DNA from: Idiomarina xiamenensis 10-D-4
GTDB lineage: Bacteria > Pseudomonadota > Gammaproteobacteria > Enterobacterales > Alteromonadaceae
Assembly: GCF_000299895.1 (NCBI RefSeq)
Contig: NZ_AMRG01000009.1
Location: 62,001 to 126,000 of the forward strand
DNA length: 64,000 nucleotides
Direction of reading: 5' to 3'
The position numbers were made by a program, and so were the translations under genes. Numbering within the stretch: position 1 is the first letter of the stretch; each line of letters begins with the position of its first letter. The notes under the pieces are model-generated. The model was not told the origin of the DNA, did no database searches, and saw only the letters and a program-made list of their open reading frames with translations. Positions 9,511 to 19,940 of the stretch are shown here, piece by piece.

Positions 9511-10812
9511 TTACAGCTCTTGCTTATAAATATTGCCGTCTTTCATGACAAAGTTAACCGACTTCATCACTTGGATGTCGTCTAAAGGGTTACCATCGAC
9601 GGCAATGATATCGGCGTAAAAACCGGGTTTAATTTGGCCTAGCTTGTCTTGACCAAGCAGATCGGCGGCACTACGAGTCGCTGCAACAATCGCCTCTGCC
9701 GCAGGCATACCGGCCTCAACCATGTAGAAGAACTCACGGTAGTTTTCGCCGTGGTCATAAACGCCAGAATCGGTACCGAAAGCGATTTTCACACCGGCTT
9801 TATAGGCTTCGGCGAAAGTTGATTGAATCTTAGGGCCGATGGCGGCGGCTTTAGGACGCACGATAGCTGGAAAGTAGCCGTCGATTTTAGCGCGTTCCGC
9901 TACTGACTTGCCCGCAGTGATGGTAGGTACAAAGTAAGTGCCGTGCTTTTTCATCGCATCCATCACTTCTTTATTCATATAGGTGCCGTGCTCGACCGAG
10001 GCGACGCCAGCTTCGACAGCGCGTAACATGCCGGTTTTGCCGTGAGCGTGAACGGCGACTTTCATACCATAGTCGTTCGCGGTGTCGACGATAGCCTTCA
10101 GCTCATCCATCATGAATTGTGGGTTTTGCCCACTCTTAGCGACGCTTAACACACCGCCGGTGGCTGTGATTTTGATCAAATCGGCACCATCTTGATAACG
10201 TTTACGCACCGCCTGACGTGCCTCATAAGGACCGTTGACCACACCTTGGTCGGGACCTACTGCGGGTGATAGGTCGTCGCGGTAACCGTTACTAGGATCG
10301 GCGTGACCACCGGTGGTGGCAATCGATTTTGTCGCCGTAAAAATACGTGGGCCTATCACTTTGCCAGCGGCAATGGCGTCGCGTAGCGAGGCGGTCACAT
10401 TAAAACTGTCACCTAAATTACGCACCGTGGTAAAGCCAGCCATCAGCGTCTTTTTGGCATAGACGGTGCTGGTAAATGCTAAATCGGCTTCGTTTTGGGT
10501 ATATTTATCCATGTAAGAGCCGGGCGCCAACTGTGAGGTTAAATGTGTATGCATATCCATTAAACCAGGCATCACCGTCGCCTTTGAGCGGTCAATCAAG
10601 GTATGTTCCGTGCCTTCAGGTTTAATAAAGCCATCCTCAATAGCACTGATTTGATTGTCTTTAACGATAATGGTCACTTGCTCACGAGGGCTATCGCCGC
10701 TGCCATCTAGCAATCGGCCCGCATGAATATAAGTATCCGCTAAAGCACTTGGGGTTGTTGTTATCATCGCACAAGCAATCGCCAAGGCTGAGAACACGCG
10801 TGGTTTTGACAT
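9511..10812 (-). CDS. Exported metal-dependent amidohydrolase (imidazolonepropionase/prolidase-like)
   Basis: The 433-residue protein starts with a signal peptide (cut after SALA, about residue 25) and carries the amidohydrolase-superfamily metal ligands in order. They are the HTH of MDMHTHL (about 90), the Lys of [11 protein letters not shown] (the carboxylated-Lys position), the His of [10 protein letters not shown], the His of VEHGTYM and the Asp of FGTDSGVY. Family members hydrolyse cyclic amides or Xaa-Pro dipeptides; the substrate here is not known. It converges on the DUF2489 gene with no gap. Confidence 0.82.
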   Translation of the reverse strand: MSKPRVFSALAIACAMITTTPSALADTYIHAGRLLDGSGDSPREQVTIIVKDNQISAIEDGFIKPEGTEHTLIDRSKATVMPGLMDMHTHLTSQLAPGSYMDKYTQNEADLAFTSTVYAKKTLMAGFTTVRNLGDSFNVTASLRDAIAAGKVIGPRIFTATKSIATTGGHADPSNGYRDDLSPAVGPDQGVVNGPYEARQAVRKRYQDGADLIKITATGGVLSVAKSGQNPQFMMDELKAIVDTANDYGMKVAVHAHGKTGMLRAVEAGVASVEHGTYMNKEVMDAMKKHGTYFVPTITAGKSVAERAKIDGYFPAIVRPKAAAIGPKIQSTFAEAYKAGVKIAFGTDSGVYDHGENYREFFYMVEAGMPAAEAIVAATRSAADLLGQDKLGQIKPGFYADIIAVDGNPLDDIQVMKSVNFVMKDGNIYKQEL

Positions 10813-10908
10813 GTGTTTTCTCTCCCTATTGTCTTGGTTTGTTTTGTTTTTATTATCAAGATCAACAATACTCGGTTACAGGATTAACGCAAGCACCATG
10901 AACTTCGT

Positions 10909-10914
10909 TATAAT
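10909..10914 (+). promoter_or_regulatory. Consensus -10 element upstream of cysE
   Basis: TATAAT lies 39 bases before the cysE start. No good -35 hexamer is seen at 16-18 bases (TTAACG sits at 19), so this is a weak or activator-dependent promoter candidate. Confidence 0.3.
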
Positions 10915-10952
10915 TCCCACAGCAAAACGACAGAGACAGGTTTTGGCGAGGC

Positions 10953-11762
10953 ATGTTTAAACGTATTAAAGAAGACATCAATAGTGTTTACCAACGCGAT
11001 CCGGCGGCACGTAATTTTTTTGAAGTGCTGACCACATATCCTGGCTTACACGCCATTTGGTTTCACCGTATCAGTCATAAATTGTGGCGTTGGCGTTGTT
11101 ATTGGTTGGCTCGCTTTTTATCGACCTTAGCGCGTTGGTTTACCGGTGTCGAAATTCACCCGGGGGCGCGTATTGGCCGCCGCTTTTTTATCGACCATGG
11201 TATGGGCGTGGTTATCGGTGAAACCGCCGAAATCGGTGACGATGTCACGCTGTATCACGGGGTGACTTTGGGTGGTACCAGCTGGAATGCGGGCAAGCGT
11301 CATCCAACCTTGGCCGATGGCGTGGTGATTGGGGCTGGCGCAAAAGTTTTGGGCCCGCTGCACGTTGGCCAACACGCTCGCATTGGCTCCAATGCGGTAG
11401 TCATTAAAGACGTGCCAGCCAACGCCACGGTAGTCGGCATTCCGGCGCGGGTAGCGGCGTCAGCTACCGATGATGAGACACGTAAACGTCGCGAGGAAAT
11501 GGCTAAAGCTTATGGCTTCGACGCCTACGCGATTTCTGCAGACAACCCGGATCCGGTCGCCACGGCGATTGGTCGCATGCTGGATCATGTCGATGTATTG
11601 GATGGGCGTATGCAGGAGTTGTGTCGTGCCGTCAATAAACTGGGCGGTGATGTTTGCTCAGACATTCCTAAAGTTGACCTGGATGACATGGATTTTATTA
11701 GCCAAGACGATGTGGCCGCCTGTCAACGCCGTCAGCAAACCGAAAAAGCGGATGACGAGTAG
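10953..11762 (+). CDS. cysE: Serine O-acetyltransferase
   Basis: CysE makes O-acetylserine from serine and acetyl-CoA, the first step of cysteine synthesis. A helical N-terminal part (about 1-65) is followed by the left-handed beta-helix of hexapeptide repeats (about 66-180). The helix carries the catalytic [14 protein letters not shown] segment (His) and the [10 protein letters not shown] signature. The C-terminus is extended beyond the usual end; at 269 residues it resembles the SAT group of Pseudomonas/Alteromonadales rather than the short plant type. It stands alone between a divergent amidohydrolase and an MBL-fold gene. Confidence 0.93.
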   Translation: MFKRIKEDINSVYQRDPAARNFFEVLTTYPGLHAIWFHRISHKLWRWRCYWLARFLSTLARWFTGVEIHPGARIGRRFFIDHGMGVVIGETAEIGDDVTLYHGVTLGGTSWNAGKRHPTLADGVVIGAGAKVLGPLHVGQHARIGSNAVVIKDVPANATVVGIPARVAASATDDETRKRREEMAKAYGFDAYAISADNPDPVATAIGRMLDHVDVLDGRMQELCRAVNKLGGDVCSDIPKVDLDDMDFISQDDVAACQRRQQTEKADDE

Positions 11763-11845
11763 CACAATATTTTACTGTTAGGTCAGCTCCTGTAAACTGA
11801 CTTCATCGTATTAATAGGTCGTTAATGTACGTTTAAGGATGGCAG

Positions 11846-12643
11846 ATGACGCTGACATTGCAGTTTTTGGGGAGTGGTCATAATCAGGCCGACGAGTTAG
11901 GGCATTCTGCCGCGGTGCTGTTACATAACGATGTCCCGGACTTGGTCATTGATTATGGTTACACCGTACATCACGCTTTTCAGCGTTATTTCCCGGCTCA
12001 TGTAGTGCCCGCCATTTTTATTACCCACTGTCATTTAGACCATATTGGTGGTTTAGAAGCATTGTTCAGCTCGCGTATTGCACATGAGTTACAGGGCAAC
12101 GACCGTCAGCGGCCAAAGCTATTTGTGCCAGCACCATTAATACCCACATTGCACCGGATCGTAGCCAGTTTTCCTAACGCACTGGCCGAAGGCGGGGTAA
12201 ATTTTTGGGATTTCTTTCAGTTAATCCCGGTGGAACAAAGCTTTTGGCATAACCAACGCCGCTTTCAGGTATTCGCGGTACGCCACCATGCGCCAGATAG
12301 CGCATTTGGCTTATGTTTACCCGGCCGCTTTCTGTATACCGGCGATACCCGCCCGATCCCCGAGGTTGTCAGCCATTACGCCAGTCAGGACGAATGGATA
12401 TTTCATGACGTAAGTTTGTATGGCAACCCGTCTCACAGTGGTCTTGCAGACGTATTACGAGAATATCCGGAACCGCTGTTGGCGAGAATGGTGGCTTATC
12501 ACCTTGATAGCGAAAGCAGTATGCAAAAAGTCGAAAGTGAGGGGCTGCGCGTGGCGCGCAGCGGTCAGCGATTTGTCTTACGCGACCGCCGTCAGGCACC
12601 GGCTGAAAGTGCGGGCGAGCAAGTCAGCAAAGAGCAAGCTTAA
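11846..12643 (+). CDS. Metallo-beta-lactamase-fold hydrolase
   Basis: The zinc-binding signature THCHLDHIGG (about 53-62), a later His in FAVRHHAPDS and the Asp of YTGDTRP mark the MBL fold. The arrangement is closest to the ribonuclease Z/ElaC-like and Lactonase-type branch, but the exosite and other tRNase Z hallmarks are absent. The cytoplasmic protein has 265 residues and no signal peptide. Substrate unknown. It converges on the chemoreceptor gene. Confidence 0.75.
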   Translation: MTLTLQFLGSGHNQADELGHSAAVLLHNDVPDLVIDYGYTVHHAFQRYFPAHVVPAIFITHCHLDHIGGLEALFSSRIAHELQGNDRQRPKLFVPAPLIPTLHRIVASFPNALAEGGVNFWDFFQLIPVEQSFWHNQRRFQVFAVRHHAPDSAFGLCLPGRFLYTGDTRPIPEVVSHYASQDEWIFHDVSLYGNPSHSGLADVLREYPEPLLARMVAYHLDSESSMQKVESEGLRVARSGQRFVLRDRRQAPAESAGEQVSKEQA

Positions 12644-12670
12644 TAATCACCCGCGCCATCAGCATACGGT

Positions 12671-14257
12671 CTAACGTTTTTTTCGTACCAAGGTAAAGCG
12701 CTTAACCAGCGAGTCGAGCATGTTAATAGTGCGCTCTAACTCATCACTGGAATTATTGGTTTTGGCGGCATTATCCAAAGTATCGCTGGCGAGATCGGAT
12801 ATTTGTGTGACCTGCTTGTTGATATGCTCGGCGACATGGCTTTGCTGTTCTACCGCTGCCGCCATCTGATTAGACATATCCGAAATTTGCTCAATGGCAT
12901 CGGCAATTTGTTGTAAAGCCTGATCGGCCAAATTAACTTTTTCGACACCCTCAGCCGCCGCTTGTTCGCCGTCTTCCGACACTTTTACTGCATCGGTGGC
13001 GCGTTCGCGCAGGGTCTCAATCACATCATGAATACTGGTGGTTGATTGCCGTGTGCGTCCAGCAAGCGAACGTACCTCATCGGCAACTACCGCAAAACCG
13101 CGACCATGCTCACCGGCACGAGCCGCTTCGATAGCCGCATTTAAGGCCAACAAGTTGGTTTGCTCGGCGATTGAGGAAATTAGGTCAGCGGCTTCGCCGA
13201 TGGCTTCAGTCGACTGATCTAAGGCTTTTACCGTACCCGCAATATCTTTGACCGCTTGATGTAATTCTTTAATAACCGCACTGGCTTGACGGGCTAGTTG
13301 GACGCTGTTGCGAACGTTTTCTGCCGCGGATTCGGCGTACTCTGCGTTACGCTCCACGGTCGCTGATACCTCCTGAATAGAGGTGCTCATTTCGTTCATA
13401 GCGGTGGCGGCTTGTTCGGTATTACTATGTTGATGTTCGACTTTTTGCGAACTGTAATAGGCTTGCTGGCGGGTATCGCTGGCGATTTTAAGCAGATTAC
13501 CGATCGCGTCGCCGATGCGCGCTAACGCGGTACGATTTCGTGCTCCCTCGCTGTAAAGTAGCATCGCTAAACGTGCTTCTCGGCCTTGCTTGCCAGTATA
13601 GGTAATGCCGGCTAACTCACTGCTAAAGGCTTCCGGACGAGAATCGATAAGTTGCTGCAACAGCCCGCCAACATACTTGAGATAAATTAACGTGGTTATC
13701 AGCGTACCGGCTAAGCCGATACCCGCTGCGCCGGAGCCTGCGACGAACCACAGCAATAAACTGGTCAGCAAGCCGGGAACCACTATTGGCGCTAAATTGA
13801 TGAGGGTGTTGAGCCAGCGTTGGGCGGCGGTTAAGGGTGGTTTATTTTCGCGAATACGTTGATAAATGGCTTCGGCTCGGGTGCGCTCAATCTGGCTGGC
13901 CGGTACTCGAACCGATTCGTAGCCAACAATTTGGTTGTTTTCTGAAACCGGTGTGACGTAAGCGCTCACCCAATAGTGATCGCCATTCTTACAACGATTT
14001 TTCACCAGCCCCATCCACGGCTGTCCCGATTTTAGCGTCTCCCACATTTGCTTAAATACCGAAGCGGGCATATCGGGGTGGCGGATCAAGTTATGCGGAG
14101 CACCGATCAGTTCGTCGCGTTCAAAGCCGCTAATTTCAACGAATTCGTCATTGCAATGGGTGATCATACCGCGGGCGTCGGTGGATGAGATTAACCGATA
14201 GTGATCAGGGAATGGGCACGCGCGTTGGGTGACCGGCTGATTATTCCGCATAAACAA
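12671..14257 (-). CDS. PAS-domain methyl-accepting chemotaxis protein, Aer-like
   Basis: An N-terminal PAS domain (about 10-125; [33 protein letters not shown]) resembles the FAD-binding PAS of the aerotaxis receptor Aer. Two adjacent membrane segments (about 150-195) form a cytoplasm-facing hairpin without a periplasmic sensor. The C-terminal half is the coiled-coil signalling domain, with the highly conserved hairpin tip [19 protein letters not shown]. It probably senses redox or oxygen state and signals to CheA. It lacks a C-terminal NWETF-type CheR tether. Confidence 0.88.
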   Translation of the reverse strand: MFMRNNQPVTQRACPFPDHYRLISSTDARGMITHCNDEFVEISGFERDELIGAPHNLIRHPDMPASVFKQMWETLKSGQPWMGLVKNRCKNGDHYWVSAYVTPVSENNQIVGYESVRVPASQIERTRAEAIYQRIRENKPPLTAAQRWLNTLINLAPIVVPGLLTSLLLWFVAGSGAAGIGLAGTLITTLIYLKYVGGLLQQLIDSRPEAFSSELAGITYTGKQGREARLAMLLYSEGARNRTALARIGDAIGNLLKIASDTRQQAYYSSQKVEHQHSNTEQAATAMNEMSTSIQEVSATVERNAEYAESAAENVRNSVQLARQASAVIKELHQAVKDIAGTVKALDQSTEAIGEAADLISSIAEQTNLLALNAAIEAARAGEHGRGFAVVADEVRSLAGRTRQSTTSIHDVIETLRERATDAVKVSEDGEQAAAEGVEKVNLADQALQQIADAIEQISDMSNQMAAAVEQQSHVAEHINKQVTQISDLASDTLDNAAKTNNSSDELERTINMLDSLVKRFTLVRKKR

Positions 14258-14452
14258 ACCTTTTAATTTTACTGAGTTTGCTGGTCATGGTGATGAGCAG
14301 CCCGGTTAAATTAAATTATCGGATGAAATTCAAAAAACTGCAGAGAAATTAATTTAAATCAATTTTGATGTAATAATAGTGCAGGAAAACCTGAATTTAA
14401 TCAAATTGTTAGCGGACTTTGTGACGATTCTATAGATGGCGGGATTAAATAC

Positions 14453-14480
14453 AAAAAACGCCGCATGAAAGCGGCGTTTT
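14453..14480 (-). terminator. Terminator downstream of the cold-shock gene
   Basis: AACGCCGC and GCGGCGTT around ATGAAA form an 8-bp stem with A-runs on the left and T-runs on the right. It can therefore act on both strands; on the minus strand it ends the csp transcript. Confidence 0.85.
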
Positions 14481-14503
14481 GAAATCTATAACGTGTTAAC
14501 AGA

Positions 14504-14710
14504 TTAAACTGCAGTCACGTTCTCAGCTTGAGGACCTTTAGGGCCTTGAGTCACAGTGAACTGAACTTGCTGACCTTCAGATAAGGTTTTGAAGCCGTCC
14601 ATCTGGATAGCGCTGAAATGAACGAATACGTCCGCGCCGTTTTCTTGCTCGATGAAACCGAAGCCTTTTGATTCGTTGAAAAACTTAACTTTACCAGTAG
14701 TAACTGACAT
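14504..14710 (-). CDS. Cold-shock protein, CspA family
   Basis: This 68-residue single cold-shock domain binds single-stranded RNA/DNA. RNP1 (KGFGFIEQ, about 15-22) and RNP2 (VFVHFSAI, about 28-35) are intact, and the length is typical of CspA/CspD-type proteins. About 150 bases separate it from the next gene upstream, enough for the long, structured 5' leader that many csp mRNAs carry, but I cannot identify a cold-box. Whether it is cold-induced or constitutive cannot be told. Confidence 0.93.
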   Translation of the reverse strand: MSVTTGKVKFFNESKGFGFIEQENGADVFVHFSAIQMDGFKTLSEGQQVQFTVTQGPKGPQAENVTAV

Positions 14711-14863
14711 GCTGAATATCCTCGCAGTGCATGTAAAAACGTATTGCTTGAAACTTTGGTATTAATTGGACTGACAAAACGAGGTACAGCAAAAGGGACT
14801 TCGTGAAGTGTCGCAAAACAATAGCCATATGTTCATAGCGATAATCAGTATACGCCCAATAGC

Positions 14864-15409
14864 TTACTTGATCCAGTTTTTGCTAACGTGCCTAAAAATA
14901 TCGCTGCCAGCCTTTTCTAACCACTCGAATGCGACCATCTCTGTGGTGACAATTTGTACCCCAGCTTGAGCCAATCGTTGTAGGGCAAACGCTTTGTTTT
15001 CCGGCGTTCGCGAGGATACCGCGTCGGCAACCACGAATACTTGATAACCATCGCCGAGCAAGTCAATCGCGGTCTGTAATACGCAAACATGGGCTTCAAC
15101 GCCGCTAATGACGATTTGCTGGCGCTGGTAGCCGTTAACCAGCTCACGAAAGTCGGCTTCGGCAAAGGCACTGAAGTGCATTTTTTCAACCACCCTGGCG
15201 GCACTTAATACATCGCTAAGCGATTCACTGCTATAACCTATTCCTTGTGGGTTTTGTTCGGTAACCACGGTCGGGACTTGCAGCTCCCGAGCAACCTCGG
15301 CTAACCACCGAATACGGCTAACGGTTGTTTCGCCATCAGCAATGACCGGCAACAATTTGTCTTGAACATCAATAATGAGCAATAACGACTGCTCGCAACT
15401 TAACAACAT
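14864..15409 (-). CDS. Isochorismatase-family cysteine hydrolase (YcaC-like)
   Basis: The Asp-Lys-Cys triad of the family is visible: Asp in LIIDVQDKL (about 15), Lys in VEKMHFSAF (about 93) and Cys in SGVEAHVCVLQTA (about 127). At 181 residues it fits the single-domain YcaC/YecD-like hydrolases. The cis-peptide GVE-AHVC region is well conserved. The substrate is unknown, probably a small amide. It is transcribed away from the CPXCG gene region on the same strand. Confidence 0.82.
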   Translation of the reverse strand: MLLSCEQSLLLIIDVQDKLLPVIADGETTVSRIRWLAEVARELQVPTVVTEQNPQGIGYSSESLSDVLSAARVVEKMHFSAFAEADFRELVNGYQRQQIVISGVEAHVCVLQTAIDLLGDGYQVFVVADAVSSRTPENKAFALQRLAQAGVQIVTTEMVAFEWLEKAGSDIFRHVSKNWIK

Positions 15410-15501
15410 GGCGGACCTTTAACGTGAACTAAAAGTGAAGGGGCGATAACCATTAACATGACATAGCATGTGCCGCTGAGGCTATTCGCCGATAGTCGCA
15501 A

Positions 15502-15696
15502 TCAATCGGGATTTTCGCGGCTGACGTCAATATTGACTTGGCCATCTTGAGCTACCAGCACATTCAATAAAATGGGTTGGCAACAGACAAAGCAGTCTTC
15601 GACATAAGTCTGTTCGCTCACGCTCATATCGACAACCACCTCTACCGGCTCCCAACAATAGGGACATTGAATCAGGTGTTCGGTCAAATGCAACAT
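15502..15696 (-). CDS. CPXCG-motif cysteine-rich small protein
   Basis: The small protein (64 residues from the chosen start) has CPYCWEP near the N-terminus and CFVCCQP about 25 residues later, a probable zinc knuckle. It corresponds to the uncharacterised CPXCG family found in many gammaproteobacteria. I chose the ATG at 15696 because AAGGAG lies 7 bases before it; the longer frame from 15723 has no such site. Confidence 0.8.
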   Translation of the reverse strand: MLHLTEHLIQCPYCWEPVEVVVDMSVSEQTYVEDCFVCCQPILLNVLVAQDGQVNIDVSRENPD

Positions 15697-15778
15697 ACCC
15701 TTACTCCTTATAATCAAAGTCACCAGCCTTATTTCACTATAGGCGAATTGTAGCCTATCGTTTAAAATTTGATTAAAT

Positions 15779-15807
15779 TTGCAGTGCTGGCAGCCACTGT
15801 TTACAAT
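15779..15807 (+). promoter_or_regulatory. Sigma-70 promoter of purEK
   Basis: TTGCAG (15779-15784) and TACAAT (15802-15807) are separated by 17 bases and lie about 40 bases before purE. No clear PurR operator is visible between promoter and gene. Confidence 0.6.
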
Positions 15808-15845
15808 TCACCCCTTTTTCCACAGCGCAACTGAGGACAACTGTC

Positions 15846-16337
15846 ATGGCTCCGGTATTAATACTGATGGGATCGCAATCTGACTGGCCAGTAATGCAAG
15901 CCGCCGCAGAAATGCTGGAAGAGCTGCAAGTCCCTTGGCGAGCTCGGGTAGTATCTGCTCATCGTACGCCTGACTTATTAGCCACTACCATGCAACAAGC
16001 GGAACAAGATGGTGTGCCGGTAGTGATTGCTGGCGCCGGTGGTGCCGCCCATTTACCCGGTATGCTAGCCGCCTTCACCACCATTCCGGTACTGGGTGTG
16101 CCGGTTTCTAGCAAGCAGTTAAAGGGTTTGGATAGCTTGCTTTCTATTGTGCAAATGCCAAAAGGTGTCGCCGTTGGCACCTTAGCGATTGGTGCGCCGG
16201 GGGCTGCCAATGCTGGCTTACTCGCTGCCCAAATTATTGGTAGCAGCCAACCCGATGTACGTCAGCGGGTACAAGCTTTTCGTCAACAGCAACGCGACAA
16301 AGTCATGGCTAACGCAGAGTTGGAGCTGGGCGAATGA
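15846..16337 (+). CDS. purE: N5-carboxyaminoimidazole ribonucleotide mutase
   Basis: PurE converts N5-CAIR to CAIR in purine synthesis. The class I signature is clear: [10 protein letters not shown] at the N-terminus, SAHRTPD with the catalytic His (about 40-46), and [12 protein letters not shown] (about 60-71). The length of 163 residues is normal. The ATGA at 16334-16337 joins its stop to the purK start, so the two are translationally coupled. Confidence 0.96.
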   Translation: MAPVLILMGSQSDWPVMQAAAEMLEELQVPWRARVVSAHRTPDLLATTMQQAEQDGVPVVIAGAGGAAHLPGMLAAFTTIPVLGVPVSSKQLKGLDSLLSIVQMPKGVAVGTLAIGAPGAANAGLLAAQIIGSSQPDVRQRVQAFRQQQRDKVMANAELELGE

Positions 16338-17428
16338 ACGTTTTAGTGCTGGGCGATGGTCAACTGGGTCAAATGCTTGGACATGCGGCGATTCAGCAGG
16401 GCGTGAATTATCTGCTGTATAGCACACGAGAAAATTGCATCAAGGGCTTAGCCCACAGCCAACCGTTGGCGTTATCGTTAGAGCAAGCGCTAGCATGGGC
16501 CGATGTGGTGACTTGGGAGTTTGAGCATTTAGCGGAGGCGTTGGTTGACACCTGTGCCGAAAAATTGGTGATTGATGCTGAACACCTAAAGCGCTTGATC
16601 GACCGTCGCTCGCAGAAGCAACTTTGCGATGAATTAAACATCCCCACCTCGGCTTGGCAAGCTTACGCGAATGCGGATGAGTTGGCACAATGTATAGAAC
16701 AGCGTCAACAAGCTTGTGTGATCAAGTCAGCGAAGGGTGGTTATGATGGCAAAGGGCAATGGCGCTGGCGCCCTGACGCTAGTCAGGACAAGCAACAACT
16801 GGCGAGCGAAGCGGGTGTGCGAGCCGGCATTGTCGAAGATATGATCGATTTTAATTGCGAAGTGTCGATTGTCGGTGCACGTAGTGAGCATGGTCAACAT
16901 CGTTGCTACCCGTTGACGTTGAACCACCACGATAACGGCATTCTTAGTTACAGCGTGGCTGGCACTCAATCGGTTGCAGCGCATCTGCAAGCGCTTGCTG
17001 AACAACACTTTGCTGCGTTAACCGATGCCTTAGATTACGTTGGCGTGTTAGCCATTGAGTTTTTTGTGGTTGGCGACGGTGATCAACAATATTTAATGGT
17101 CAACGAAGTCGCTCCTCGAGTACACAACTCTGGGCACTGGACCATGCAAGGCAGCAACTGTGACCAGTTTGCGCTACATATGCATGCCATTACCGGTCGT
17201 CATTTGCCTGAGTTACTGGCGGCACCGACGCTAATGGTTAACGTCATTGGTGTGGCAGAAATTCCTGAGGTGTTATGGGAGGCCGCGGCGGTTGATTGTC
17301 ATTGGTACGGTAAGCAAGCGCGGCCTGGGCGTAAGGTCGGCCATGTCAATTTTATGATTGATGACCAAGCTCGCGCCGAAAAAATCGCGTCACAATGGGC
17401 ACCGGAGTTACAAAAACTCGCCGATTAA
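16334..17428 (+). CDS. purK: 5-(carboxyamino)imidazole ribonucleotide synthase
   Basis: This ATP-grasp enzyme makes N5-CAIR from AIR, bicarbonate and ATP for PurE. The N-terminal [10 protein letters not shown] (about 6-15), the ATP-grasp loop [15 protein letters not shown] (about 131-145) and the metal-binding [12 protein letters not shown] segment (about 258-269) are all present. Length 364 residues. It is the second gene of the purEK operon and is followed by a terminator. Confidence 0.96.
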   Translation: MNVLVLGDGQLGQMLGHAAIQQGVNYLLYSTRENCIKGLAHSQPLALSLEQALAWADVVTWEFEHLAEALVDTCAEKLVIDAEHLKRLIDRRSQKQLCDELNIPTSAWQAYANADELAQCIEQRQQACVIKSAKGGYDGKGQWRWRPDASQDKQQLASEAGVRAGIVEDMIDFNCEVSIVGARSEHGQHRCYPLTLNHHDNGILSYSVAGTQSVAAHLQALAEQHFAALTDALDYVGVLAIEFFVVGDGDQQYLMVNEVAPRVHNSGHWTMQGSNCDQFALHMHAITGRHLPELLAAPTLMVNVIGVAEIPEVLWEAAAVDCHWYGKQARPGRKVGHVNFMIDDQARAEKIASQWAPELQKLAD

Positions 17429-17449
17429 GCTGACGACTCAACGTAAAAA

Positions 17450-17483
17450 AGCCCCTGATGATGTAAAAATCAGGGGCTTTTTT
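17450..17483. terminator. Bidirectional terminator between purK and the serine hydrolase
   Basis: AGCCCCTGAT and ATCAGGGGCT form a 10-bp stem with a 9-base loop, flanked by an A-run on the left and a T-run on the right. It can end both converging transcripts. Confidence 0.92.
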
Positions 17484-17510
17484 GTGTTTTGCTTTCACGT
17501 TAATGAGTGG

Positions 17511-19088
17511 CTATTTGTCAGCCTGTTGACGCTTCAGGTGTAAGTTATGAAAGTCAAAACTAAAGTCGGTAAAAGGTGATACCGCGCGCATGGTCGCTGT
17601 TTGTACGTGGCTTTGCTCATCGACGCTAAAATTGATGAAGGCATCGGCTTCAAGTAAGGGATTCTGCCAGTGTACGACAAAGGTGTCGCCGTTATAATGC
17701 TCTAAGCGGCCGGTGAGTAGTGGGGTATGACTAAAGCGAATGTGTAACGCGCCATCGAAATGTTTAATATTGACCTCGCCATACCAAGGATCTTGGTAGC
17801 TACCGGCATATTTTGAAGCCATTAAAGACGGCCGTGGGTTGTCAACCGCAGGCGCCTGTGCCGCGGCATTTTTACGCTCAACAAATTGTTGATAACTTTT
17901 TAGGTTATCGGCCAGCCAGTCTTGGTCCGGTAAGCCTAGCGCTTGTTCCAAGACTTCGTTGGTCACCGCGGTCAGTGCCGGAAAGGCTTGTTGGTTGGTC
18001 ATAATGATCATGCCAAACTGCTGCTCTGGCACCATCGTCAGCAACGATACCATGCCCAAAATGCCGCCGCTGTGACCGACTTTACGGTAACCATGAAAAT
18101 CACTCACGGCAAAACCCATGGCATAGCCGCTAAAGTGAGTATCGGGGTTATCCAGCTTTACTGGATTCATAATGTTGGGATGCCAAAGCTGTTGTTGTTG
18201 CTCGGCTTTAAATAACCGCTGCTGAGCTGACTGGCCGGGAATAACGCCACCTTGTAGCTGTGTTAACAGCCATTGGCTCATGTCGTTAGCGGTGGACGCA
18301 ATGGCGCCAGCACCACGAAAATCCTCTAAATAGTCGAGCGGCAAGCGTTGTAATTGGCCGTCATAATCGACGTGACCGACCGCGAGTTTGGTGCTTTTTG
18401 CTAACCGTGATACGCCAGCAGCCGAATGCTGCATTTGTAATGGCTTGAAAATGTGTTGTTCAATATATTCGTTCCAGCTTTGCCCGCTAACGCGGCTGAC
18501 AATTTCGCCGGCGACTACGAACATCAGGTTGTTGTAATGATAATCGGCGCGAAAGCCTGATACTAAGGGGAGTTCGTCCAAGCCGTCGATGATTTCTGCG
18601 ACTGACTTGTCCGACGACGGCCAGATGCTCAAATCGCCAGCGCCCAAACCGAGACCAATGCGATGGCTGACAATGTCGCGAATGGTGGCGTTAGCGGTAA
18701 CATAGGGGTCGGCCAGTCGAAATTCGGGAATGTAGTCGATGACTTTGTCATTCCAATTAAGTTTGCCTTGTTCGACCAGCATGGCTAATGCGGTGGTAGT
18801 GAATGCTTTGGTATTAGAAGCAATACCAAACGCAGTATCAGCATCAACTTTGGTTTGGCTATCGATATCGGTAATACCAAAGCCCTCGGCCATCACCACT
18901 TGACCGTCAGCAACAATGGCAACTGCCGCGCCGGGAATATGAAAGTCGCGTAACGCTTGCTGCACATCGCTACGAACTTGGTCTACGTTAATGGCTTGCG
19001 CGGCTAGGCTGGCGGTCGAATAAAAAGAAAACAAGGCCACGCTAATCGCGGTGACCGCTGCAAAACGTTTACGCATAGGCGTCAACAT
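17511..19088 (-). CDS. Exported beta-lactamase-family serine hydrolase with C-terminal DUF3471-like domain
   Basis: A signal peptide (about 1-30) precedes a class C beta-lactamase/penicillin-binding-type domain. It has the active-site SXXK (Ser91-Asn-Thr-Lys94 in GIASNTKAF), a Tyr-Asn pair in DYHYNNLMF and a late HSGG (KVGHSGGILG). A C-terminal beta domain (about 410-525) follows, of the kind called DUF3471. Such proteins are usually esterases or D-amino-peptidases rather than resistance enzymes. It has 525 residues. The substrate is not predictable. Confidence 0.85.
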   Translation of the reverse strand: MLTPMRKRFAAVTAISVALFSFYSTASLAAQAINVDQVRSDVQQALRDFHIPGAAVAIVADGQVVMAEGFGITDIDSQTKVDADTAFGIASNTKAFTTTALAMLVEQGKLNWNDKVIDYIPEFRLADPYVTANATIRDIVSHRIGLGLGAGDLSIWPSSDKSVAEIIDGLDELPLVSGFRADYHYNNLMFVVAGEIVSRVSGQSWNEYIEQHIFKPLQMQHSAAGVSRLAKSTKLAVGHVDYDGQLQRLPLDYLEDFRGAGAIASTANDMSQWLLTQLQGGVIPGQSAQQRLFKAEQQQQLWHPNIMNPVKLDNPDTHFSGYAMGFAVSDFHGYRKVGHSGGILGMVSLLTMVPEQQFGMIIMTNQQAFPALTAVTNEVLEQALGLPDQDWLADNLKSYQQFVERKNAAAQAPAVDNPRPSLMASKYAGSYQDPWYGEVNIKHFDGALHIRFSHTPLLTGRLEHYNGDTFVVHWQNPLLEADAFINFSVDEQSHVQTATMRAVSPFTDFSFDFHNLHLKRQQADK

Positions 19089-19143
19089 GGGCGAATTCCT
19101 TTGCTTGTCTGTGTATCAGATCGAATAGTTAGCGTGCGTCATA

Positions 19144-19752
19144 TTAGCAGGCCGAGGATGATTGACCAGCTTTTCCGTTGGTGGGCTTGTTGATCAGTCG
19201 CAACAAGTGTTGTTCAATTAAAAATACATGCTCGTCAAAAACCTGCATAGCGCGCAGGGCTTCGGCTAATTGCAGTAAGTAATCGCGATTAGAGCCGCTG
19301 GGACCGCTACTGGCGGCAATGTGAGCAGCTATATCACGCTCACTGGCTGGGCCTAAGTAAGCGTCGTTATCGGCGTTGGCAAAATACACGAGACCTGGCT
19401 GTTGCTGGCCATCGTCAAAGTGTAGGGTAATATCTTCTCGTAGGTAGCCGTTTTTCTCGCGTTCATCAAGTTGAGCAAATACCTCTGGGCTGACACGATA
19501 AGCCATGCCGCTGCAGCGAGCGCCGGCTTGCGCCACTAGGGTTAATACTCGTCCCGGTGCTGTTGGCGTGCCGCGATGGTCATGCGAACCCTGCCAAAAG
19601 CGGCGTAGCCAGCCATAAATAGCGGCCGGGCGCTTTTCTAAATAAGGGAAGTCAACTTTGTAAATCAACGAGCCGTAGCCAAATAACCAAACCGACTCGA
19701 CGTTAGCAAAGTTATGTCTATGGCGATTAGCTGCAACGGTGTTGTGAGACAT
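19144..19752 (-). CDS. ChaC-like gamma-glutamylcyclotransferase
   Basis: The N-terminal FGYGSLIYKVDFPY matches the ChaC signature YGSLIW(K), and the catalytic Glu lies in the QLDEREKNGYLRE segment (about 115-127). ChaC enzymes cleave glutathione to 5-oxoproline and Cys-Gly. The length of 202 residues is normal. It is transcribed away from the aryl polyene operon; nothing links them. Confidence 0.85.
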   Translation of the reverse strand: MSHNTVAANRHRHNFANVESVWLFGYGSLIYKVDFPYLEKRPAAIYGWLRRFWQGSHDHRGTPTAPGRVLTLVAQAGARCSGMAYRVSPEVFAQLDEREKNGYLREDITLHFDDGQQQPGLVYFANADNDAYLGPASERDIAAHIAASSGPSGSNRDYLLQLAEALRAMQVFDEHVFLIEQHLLRLINKPTNGKAGQSSSAC

Positions 19753-19872
19753 GGCGAAATAAGTACGTTAAAGGCTGAACATTTGTTGACGCTACTAAAT
19801 TAACGCCAGTCGCTCAAGTCTACGACTAAACCGCTTGGCCTATTCCTTAGTGACAGCAATTAATGTAAGTTT

Positions 19873-19901
19873 TTGGTTAATACAATCATTTGTAGTAGAC
19901 T
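19873..19901 (+). promoter_or_regulatory. Probable promoter of the aryl polyene operon
   Basis: TTGGTT (19873-19878) and TAGACT (19896-19901) are 17 bases apart and lie about 40 bases before the first gene. Both match the sigma-70 consensus in four of six positions. No operator is recognised. Confidence 0.4.
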
Positions 19902-19940
19902 ACGCGCCTTTTTTGTAGCGCCGATGGGTAAACATTGAGC

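Noticed and set aside
17511-19088. Beta-lactam resistance gene
   Set aside because: The SXXK fold is right, but the C-terminal DUF3471-like domain and overall pattern fit esterase/peptidase-type serine hydrolases; no ampR-like regulator is near.
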